A DNA stretch of 64,000 bases, from positions 475,869,159-475,933,158 of the forward strand of contig OX422221.1 in NCBI GenBank assembly GCA_949130495.1, read 5' to 3'. Shown here one piece after another: positions 55,600-64,000 of the stretch (position 1 is its first letter; every line of letters starts with the position of its first letter). The notes beneath the pieces were generated by a model. It was given only the letters and a program-made list of their open reading frames with translations. It made no database searches and was not told the DNA's origin. This stretch comes from Sambucus nigra (lineage: Eukaryota; Streptophyta; Magnoliopsida; Dipsacales; Adoxaceae). The translations under genes and the position numbers were made by a program.

Positions 55600-57160
55600 G
55601 ACCTTTGATGTTAGCTTAAACCTATTAATAGATGTTACAACCTTACATCACTTCGCTTCTCCTCACTTCTTACCATGTACTTGTCAAGATAATTATTCAA
55701 GAAAGCAGTCTTAACGTTAAAAGAATTTCGACAGATTTTAGCATGGCTATCGCGAGAAGGTTTTCTCATTATCAATCCCTAAATTTCTGAGTAAACCATT
55801 TCAAAATCCTTGCCTTGAAGGTTTGCACCTTCCCATCGATATATATTTTAACTTATTATAGGTCCACTTGTGCCATATGGGTTTTACCCTATCAACAAGT
55901 CTACAAGTCCCAAAACTTTATTCGAATACCTCGAATCCTTTTGGTGTTCATAGTCATAAGTCAAAGCAAAAGTACTTGTCTTGGAATGCCTCATTATAAT
56001 TCCCCGTAGCTGGTTTATGTTTTCCTAGGATCATATCAAAATGATCACCCAAATCACTAACCATTCATAACAACTCTTGATGCTCCCACTAACACATGGC
56101 ACCAATTTCTATCCGGTATAAGTGAGACGTGTACCCTAATCATTGGTAATGCTCCTCCTACGATGATGTAGTGTATTATCGATATTAGGTCGTATTTCAT
56201 CATGTACGAATGGTCTAGAAACCTTAGTAATATGATGTTCCATTATACCTTATAACTCCAACTTACACTATGACCCATAGTTTATTACATAATCCTCTTA
56301 CAAGAACCGAGCATTTATGCAATTAATGAACTTAGTGTGCTTAGGAGAATGATATAAACTACCTTTGTAACCTTTGGGATAACCAATAAAGAGACATACC
56401 TCTTTCCTTAATTTTAATTTATGTAGTTCGTTACATAACACGAGTGTCGGGCACGCCCAAATCTGAATATGACCTCGAACGAGTTTAAGCCCACTTCTAT
56501 GTTTAATGGGAGTTGAAGAGACAAATTAAGAATAAACTAAACTATAATGTATATGCTTGTATCTTACATAAAAATCCCAATAATAATGTTGTAGTCTTGA
56601 ATAATCTACCATTGAACTTATCCTGTACAAAAGAGCCTTATTCCTTTCTTTCCTCCACACCATTACGAAGTGGAATAATCGATGTAGACAACTGAGATAA
56701 AATTCTAACCTTAGATAAATGATCCCTTAAATGTTCTAAGAGGTAAACACCTCTATAATCGGATCATAGAATTTGGACTAGTTTACCTCACCCATGCCCC
56801 ACATTGGCTTTGCACACTTTTAATTAATTAAAGGATTCAGGCTCGTGGGGCATAAGGTAAACATATTCATACCTTTGAGTAATCGTCAATGAAATAGATA
56901 AAGCACTCAAAGTCACCTTTTGACCAGATAGTCATTGGACCACATTAATCGAAGTGAACAATTTTCAATACATCTTTGGATCTTTAGGTTTGGGCCGTGA
57001 AGGGGCCCTTGGTCATTTTACCTTCTAAATGGGATTTAAGACTAGATTGCCTCCGCTTCCAATAAAATTAATTTTTTATTTTGAACCAATCTTCGAATTT
57101 CTTTTAGAATAAAATAACCCAAGCGTAAGTGCCAATATTGTGTTTGGTTTTACAAAGAAA
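55600..57160 (-). pseudogene. Copia unit Y: integrase and reverse transcriptase start, decayed
   Basis: From right to left on the minus strand: pre-integrase QTQYWHLRLGY (57160), core (ISLTITQRYEYVYLMPHEPE, then LVQIL.SDYRGVYLLEHLRD) around 56900-56730, and C-terminal VCLFIGYPKGYKGSLYHSPK (about 56400). After the linker come reverse transcriptase pieces DGKVQTFKAR, AIAMLKSVEIL and VKTAFLNNYLD (55830-55690), with an internal deletion of the block that usually reads …YEIWQMD. Many stops. Same lineage as unit X at 61790-63999. Confidence 0.8.
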
Positions 57161-58210
57161 CTTCATCTTTAATGAATGCACATTAAATCATTCATCAGTA
57201 TTTAGTAGTATTGGTAAGACAAACCTTATGATGTATAAATTATTTTACAATATACCAGAATAGATAAAAGATATCCAATTTTGATAAAAGAAATAATTTT
57301 ACAAGATTAATAGAATATTTATTCAAACATAATTTAGAAGACCGAAATCAGTTCTTCTAAAACCTATGTACATTAAAGAATTTACCTACATTATATTTAT
57401 ATCTACACCAAAATTCAAAATAATATTCCACCACTAATACGGTTGTGTCATTTTAATTGTTATAACTTAGGAACATTTCTCTTTAAAGTAATTGCCCGGT
57501 TATTTGGAACCTTTGCAACGAGGCCTTTGCAAAGAGTTACAATCCTAATTTGTGGTTCCCGAGTCTACATATTAGGTTATCATAGATCATACCATAAATT
57601 ATGCATTTACTTTAAGAGATAAACCATTACCTTTTCCTTTTCCTTTTCCTTACAAAACAAGGAAGAACCGACAAATTGTTATTAAAATATTAACTATTTG
57701 TAGTAAGAATACCTACCTATCGGCTATTCCACCACTACTAAGGAATATGAACTTTCCTTAACCCCAAACCATTGTGTTTGAGATTTAGACTTGTCCTCCT
57801 ACTTTCCTTTCGGAAAGAGGTAAAACTCTTCTCAAACTACTAAAAAAAATATTTGGCTACCAATGATCATCACTCCCTAATTATGAAATGGTACCGGATT
57901 TTCCCACCATGTCTAATCCAAAGAGACCTTAGTTTAATCAATGATGGAAATCATTTTAAGAATACGAGTCTTGCTTGATTGTCGTCAACTAATAAAGGTA
58001 TCTATAAATTCTAATTGGTCAATTCTTTAAATTCAAAACGTTCATATAGAACTTCCCTGAAGGGGGACCGAACATATGTAACACTTGATTTAAAAAATTA
58101 CCATATTGCTAAAATGTAGAGATTCTGCGATTAAAACCATCTGATGGGGGGGGGGGGCAGATTAAGTCGACACGAGGAATCAACCGTATCACAATTTTAA
58201 AATATTGACG
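57161..58210 (-). pseudogene. Copia unit Y: protease/gag region, very decayed
   Basis: Only short gag-like fragments remain, such as a GKGKGKGNG run from TTTTCC repeats at 57632-57650 and a Lys/Arg-rich piece near 57800. Assigned by position, between the pre-integrase domain and the LTR-like block. Confidence 0.4.
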
Positions 58211-58880
58211 AAAATTTTGAGTTAAATAAGTTTAATATCCCATTAAGTTATAACGGTGTCTAATTACATTTTCAGTCTTTGAAACTTATTCTAATTAAAT
58301 ATTTAAGACTAAAACAATGAGAAAAGGTAGAATTAATTTTTAAAATCTTATAATCATCAAATTGAAAAAAATAATTTTCAATTAACACACGAGGGAATTA
58401 ATTTGATTAAATTTTAAAGTGGCATCCCTCAACTGCCAATTTTTTTGAAAATTAATCTCGTCGGACATCCTAGTTCTCTTATGATGTGAAATTTCTCGAT
58501 GAGAGCTTAAATCACACCACCTTAAACTATACAGATTCACATCTTTCATTACGCTATTCGGACAATCCAGTACCCTTCTGTCCAACATAATTAATAACCG
58601 ACGACTTTTGATCCCACTCCTACTGACGTGACTCCAATGGAGAGGATATCAAAAGTTACGTCTAGGTATACCATTGGTTCAATTATGGAAATCAAACCTA
58701 CTCGTGTAAAACTTCCTCGATGGGAGGATCGAACTCACATTTCATTTCAATAAACAATCACTTAAGAATTTTAAAATTCCTATGATACCGCGATCAAAAC
58801 CATTCGATGGGAGACCAGATCAAGCTGACACGAGGAATTAATCGCATTATAATTTTAAAATGTCAATAGAGACTGCGGGG
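58050..58880. repeat. Direct repeat pair about 660 bp apart
   Basis: 58050-58210 and 58700-58880 share CGCGATCAAAACCATTCGAT-type sequence, GATCAAGCTGACACGAGGAA and ATAATTTTAAAAT with several changes. A GATACC string next to the second copy could be the tRNA-Met primer site of unit Y. Confidence 0.5.
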
Positions 58881-61772
58881 TTTATAATGGAACTCCTCTC
58901 CTACTTAATATTTAAAAACTTGAGGGTTTTGAAAATAAATTGTTCAATTTCAAAAGACCGAATTAAAATCCGTGGTAATTTATAATTTACATGCGTGAAA
59001 TAAATATCTTGATCTCACATTTTAATTTTTCTTAAAATAAAAATATTAATTTGAATTTAAAATAAATAAATCTGGAGATATCAATTTGACTCACACCTCA
59101 AAATTTAATTACTCTGGTTTTATTCAATTTGGAAAGAAAAAACAAAACAGATTTTTTAGAAAAACGGTGATATAGGTCGGTCTCAAAATTAAATTCATGG
59201 TGTCCATAATATGGGTATTCCTAATTAGTTCAATTATCATGCCAAATTACGCAACAAAATAATAAAGGGACATTCATGCAAATATAAATGAATAAATTCA
59301 GAAAATAAATAAAATAATAGGGATAAAATTACCCCTATCCATTATGACAATCTGAGTTCTTGATATTTTTTCTTCTAAAAAACTCATTTGCATATTTCGG
59401 GAATGATCAGAATGAAGAACCAGAGTAAGAAGCATGAAACAACATAAAAAACCTCCAAAAAATAAATGTGCCCAAGGCAGTTGATTGACCGGCTATGTTG
59501 GGGACAAACTTCTTCTCCCTCTCATTTTTCTATACAAAAACGGCTATAAACGCTTAAAAAAATTCACCAAATTCCATAAAACTTTCTCCAATACACAAAT
59601 CCATAAAAATACATGATTCTAATGGTAAATAAACATTAAACCCCTCTTTCAACTCCTCCAGATACATCGATATTGAAATAATTACAAAAACATAATTATT
59701 ACAACCCTATCGATTCTAAGAGCGAAAAATAACTATGGATAAACCATTGTAGGATCCAATCATGCAAAATGAACATATGTGATCTTGATTGAAGGTATTA
59801 ATACATAGAATCTCTATAGATATATGTTAGTACGAAAACATATACAAAGTTTCACCATCCCACAACATGCAAAAAACTAGGGTTTTTAGTCGGACAAGAC
59901 GGACCTTTTTAATACACGATCAATCACAACTGGGGCTTTGATTCAATTTGTTGGGAAATATAACTTGGGATTGACATTTAAAATGAGGAAAAATTTCATC
60001 CCTAAAGATCTTTGATTAATCATCCATTGAAAAAAAAATTAGGTTTAAAGATTAAACTTAGGGTTTTAATAATTCATACCATAGCGAATCTTGTTGTAAT
60101 TTGTATAGGGAGAAATTATTTGATGATGAGGATGATGTTGCTACCCATCCATGGTATCTAAAAACCTTTTTTAACCTTTTATAAAGTTTGGATCATCTAG
60201 TGTATGATCCTCCCCAAAGCAAGGTAGGTGTGTGGAAACTTTTTGAGATGAAATCCCTTCCTTATGAGTGAAATATGATGGTTTCTTTCAAGACCTTTTT
60301 CTGAAGAAAAAAAAAAGTGAATCATGTTTTCTTTCACCAGTCTTAAACCCTAATGATGACTATTAACCTTAAAACCCCTTCCCACACCTTCCTATACAAG
60401 TACAAAAGGTGGACTTGGATCAAACTGGATTTTTTTAGAGTTTGGATCTATCTACTTGGGTATTTGGATTACACCAATGATCCAAGATAAATAATTAAAG
60501 TGGCTTAAAATAAATACTCAGAAATTCCAATTACTATTACGTAATCCACTTCCTTTCTTTATTTAATCATAATTAAATCCAATAAATAGTTATGACTACA
60601 CTCTAATTTAATTATCTCAAAAATCACTCCGATATAGTGAGGTCATAGTTGCAAAGTTAATTATGGTACATAATATTATTCCACGCATTAAATGTACGAT
60701 ACCTTCTTAGTCAAATCAATTTATTATTAATTGATTTTAACCAAAATCTTATTAATTTTCTTGATTCTCATACTTACCTTATTTTCCACTTCACTTAGAT
60801 TATAAAATAATCCACCAGCCGAGTTTTACTTGGTGGAAACAAAACATAAGTCTATCAAGGGGGTATCACAATCCACTATATCCCCTAGACGTCGATTCCT
60901 CTAAATTATGATCTCCTACTCATATAATTATTACCCAATATGCGGGCAACATTTGATACAATCTAAAACTGAATCTCACCTATAAAAATCAAAATGACAA
61001 CTACATAAGCATCCCAATCCTTATAATTATCGGGAATAATAATCTATGCACCCTTTGAAAATGGTGTGATATTTCCTAAGTCTAATCTAGATAGCCCTTA
61101 GACTCAAATCTCACGGGTGGTTATGTTCAATACATTCCAGGAATGTACCTGTCACAATCCTCTATTGAACAATGATAAAAGTTCTCGAGCCATCACACCG
61201 GTTCCCCGTACTTTGAGATAAACTACTAGGCTTGCATCACAACCGTTCTTATAGAATGTCGAGTCTCTATCTAGGTTGTGAAATTTTTAATTGTGTTAGA
61301 ATCGGAATCTTAATCTCCTAGTGATCGATCCGAAGTCGACTCACCAAAATTCCTACTGGGCTCGATTAGTCGACATGTCTATTATATATTTAAACCAAAT
61401 ATAAGGTATTCTCCTAACCATGATTCTTATTTCAAAATGAAGTAAATAACTTTCAGAGAAAAGTAACTTGTCATACATAATTTTAGGAATAAAACCCCAA
61501 CACATGCATTTTTACAAATATAATGTAAACTCCTTATCTAGGCTTTTAATTATTTAATTTCACAAGAACCGAAATTCAAATCTTTTGTGATCAGGTCGAA
61601 CCTAACCCATCAAAATTTCTAATAAGTACAATTGTCCAACGTATGCAATATATTGAAAACAAACATAGGGCATTCGTATAAACATTAATCATATCAGAAA
61701 ATGAGATAAGACAATCCTTTATTAATATATAATAAATATTAAAAACATGGTTTTAAGAATAAAACCTCAACA
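58880..61772 (-). repeat. LTR-like block between the two copia units
   Basis: The minus strand starts TGTTGAGG at 61772, right after the polypurine AAGTGGGATAT of unit X. It continues without coding sequence to the start of unit Y. If it is one LTR shared by both units it is about 3 kb long. Its left end is not fixed. Confidence 0.45.
61230..61772 (-). repeat. Tandem pair of ~270-bp units at the LTR start
   Basis: On the minus strand, TGTTGAGGTTTTATTCTTAA begins at 61772 and TGTTGGGGTTTTATTCCTAA begins at 61504. Both continue with related sequence (…ATATAT…, GTTAGGTTCGACCTGATCAC versus GAGTCGACTTCGGATCGATC). Confidence 0.6.
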
Positions 61773-61789
61773 ATATCCCACTTAGTATT

Positions 61790-62120
61790 AAACCCATGTG
61801 CCTATGCATATAACATCCATTCCCTCCACATGATTGTATAAAGCCTTAGTTGGTAAGCTCTTCGTAAAAGGATCCACTAAGTTTTCTGAATACAATCTTG
61901 GTCATAATGATGCTGACTTTTTATACGATCTCTCGGATTGGGTGATACTTTATATCAATGTGGTTAGACCTCGTATAGGTCCTCGGTTATTTCAAATAGA
62001 AACTGATCACTATTACCATAGTAAAGTGTAATAGCAGATTGAACCGAAGGAACCACACCCAAATCATTTAGGAAGTTTCAAATCCAAACAACCTCCTTTA
62101 CTACCTCCGAAGTGATAACA
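61790..62120 (-). pseudogene. Copia unit X: RNase H end
   Basis: Minus strand gives DLGVVPSVQSAITLYYGNS (family: LGVVPS…LYCDN), then ENLVDPFTKSLPTKALYNHV and EGMDV before the polypurine tract. The Asp of the CDN motif is changed (YGN). Stops present. Confidence 0.85.
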
Positions 62121-63300
62121 TATTTGGTTACCATAGTTGAATGATTAACACATAATTACTTGATAATTTTCTATATTATGGATCCACATTCTAGGGTAAA
62201 CACATAACCGAAGATCAATTTCCTATTATTGACACTCACCTAAAAAATATGAGCCCGTGTACCCTAAAGTTATAAGTTTATCCACTAGGCAAACAAACAC
62301 ATAATTGCTAGTCCTTTTCAGGCACTTAAGATTGTGCTTTACTGCAGTTCAGTTCTCCTCATGTGGATTAGACTTCAATCTTATCACCATGCCAACGACA
62401 AAGAAAATATATGTTCTTATACACACCATAACGCGCCTAAGGCTTATCATCGCCGAAGCTTAAGGTATATTCTTCATTTTTTTCTATCTGATCAGGTGTC
62501 GTAGGAAATTAATACTTAGACAAAGTGATTCCATACCTGAAAAGAAGACATATTTTCTTGGAATCCTGCATGCTAAAAACTTCGTTAGCACATCCTCAAT
62601 ATTAGTGCCTTAGGATCATCCCAACAACCTAATTTTTAAAATCACCCAAAATATTAATTTAAAAGTTGGGTTGGCTTCTCTTGAGTCCTTTGTACTGAAC
62701 TACCTCAATAACTACACTTTTATTCTAGATAATACACCCACACCATTCTCTATTAAGAGAACATCATTCACATAAAGTACCATAAATGGAAACATGTTTC
62801 CCTTATGGCTCTTATACATAAATGTTTCATCGAGGCATTGATAAAAGCTAAAGGATTTGATTTCCTGATCAAATCGGACGATGTTCCATTACTATGATGC
62901 TTAATGAGTCCATAAATGAACCTCTTAAGCTTGCACTTACTTTCTTGGCCACTTCTTATAAATCCCTAAGGTTGCATGATATAAATGAACTCATCAAGAC
63001 TACCATGCAAAAGGCGATCATGATGTCTATTTTCCAAATCTCAAAATCGAGATGAGACATAATGGATAAAATAATCTAGATAAACTTTAGCATGGATAAC
63101 ATCGAGAAGGTTTACTCATAGGGATTCCCCTCTTTCTAAGTAGACTCTTTCGTAATACCCCTTGCCTCGAAGGTTCCCACCTTCTTATCTAACCCTATTT
63201 TCTTCTTGCAGATCGATTTGCACCGAATGTGTTTTATCTTATTTTACAACTTTATAAGTTACCAATCTTTATCCAAATGCATTGAACTTATCTCTATATT
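62121..63300 (-). pseudogene. Copia unit X: reverse transcriptase relic
   Basis: Fragments in family order: KVGTFEARGITKE, MLSMLKFI…SIMSHLDFEIWKIDI.IAF (family: [28 protein letters not shown]), SFMDS and later pieces. The YVDD motif was not recognisable. Many stops and small deletions. Confidence 0.75.
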
Positions 63301-64000
63301 AGTAGTCTTAAGCCAAATATCAGAATCTTTATCTTGGATTTCCTCATTATAGTTCTCGAGATTTGGTTAGTGCTCATTTCGAATCTCACCAAAGTGTTCA
63401 CATAAATACACTAACTTGTCAAGGTGTTTTCTAACTCTCCCACCATGATGTGAATCCATTCGTGGTCCTATATAAGTGACATGTGTATTTTGATCATCGT
63501 TAATGCTCCCATTATCGCTAGGAAATTTATTATTCATATCAAATTGTATTTCATCCTGCACGGGTGGTTCAAAAGTAACTACTTGGTCCTTACCTCTTAG
63601 CTCTAGTAATATCAACTTAATATTAGGTTTCTAGTCCATTATATAATCTTCCTCTAAGTACTATGTATTAGTATTTATAATTACCCTACAGTTTTGAGCA
63701 TTATATAATATATCATCTTTAGTTCCTTTCGTATAACATATAAATAGACATACTTTTGTCCTTGATTCCAACTTCATTAGCTTCTTCCCTATACATGTGT
63801 GATGGAAAACCCCGGATCTAAACATGTCCTAAACTAGGCTTATGCCCAATCCAAAGTTCCGTGGGATTCTATGAGACCAATTTAGAAGGAACTAAGTTCA
63901 GTAAATAAGTAGTCCTCTTTAATTCATAACCCCAAAAATAATCTGACAAATTCGAATAGCTCATCATGGATCTAACCATGTTTAAAAGTGAATTGTTCCT
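63301..64000 (-). pseudogene. Copia unit X: integrase-reverse transcriptase linker and integrase end
   Basis: Frame 63615-63367 reads LRGKDQVVTFEPPVQDEIQF…THVTYIGPRMDSHHGGRVRK, parallel to the linker of unit Y at 56240-55960. At 63700-63999 phrases match the integrase C-terminal stretch of unit Y (56280-56500). The element continues past the window. Confidence 0.7.

Overview
This window is nuclear DNA of a flowering plant. The signs are small exons of a conserved plant gene with GT-AG introns, Ty1/copia and Ty3/gypsy relics, an L1-type LINE, an Au-type SINE, hAT, Mutator-like, Stowaway and CACTA fragments, and a plant mobile domain gene. No prokaryotic operons, tRNA or rRNA genes were seen. 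The species cannot be fixed from the sequence.

The main host gene lies on the minus strand, 37545 down to 9729. Ten coding exons of 39-246 bp can be joined through GT-AG junctions into one uninterrupted 333-codon reading frame. It encodes a probably plastid-targeted protein with two tandem glutathione S-transferase N-terminal (thioredoxin-fold) domains, resembling the Arabidopsis 'thioredoxin family protein' group (At4g10000/At5g03880 type). Only 1,002 of 27,817 bp are coding. The introns carry a LINE, a copia element, a gypsy gag, three hAT-type elements with perfect 8-bp target duplications, two Mutator-like MITEs and SINEs.

Left flank (1-9490): nested retroelements, all on the minus strand. 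An Athila-like gypsy end (protease, gag, tRNA-Asp primer site, 1.64-kb LTR) is inserted into a decayed copia element. The copia element also holds an LTR-like 1.55-kb insertion between integrase and reverse transcriptase, and a 0.58-kb A/T-rich insertion inside the integrase core.

Middle (37.6-40 kb): the gene's promoter with a TATA box, a CACTA-type subterminal end, and a 125-bp tandem satellite made of two hairpin-forming half-units.

Right part (40-54.6 kb): a broken, spliced plant mobile domain (PMD) gene on the minus strand. A 3.0-kb solo LTR (TSD ATCCT) splits it. A 4.2-kb block containing half of that LTR plus most of the gene was then duplicated in tandem, and a second solo LTR of the same family (3.35 kb, TSD GAGGA) landed in the first copy in the opposite orientation. 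The order of events can be read from the junctions.

Right end (54.6-64 kb): two decayed copia units of one lineage in the same (minus) orientation, separated by about 3 kb of LTR-like sequence, possibly a tandem pair sharing one LTR. Apart from the 333-codon gene, every protein-coding trace in the window is broken.
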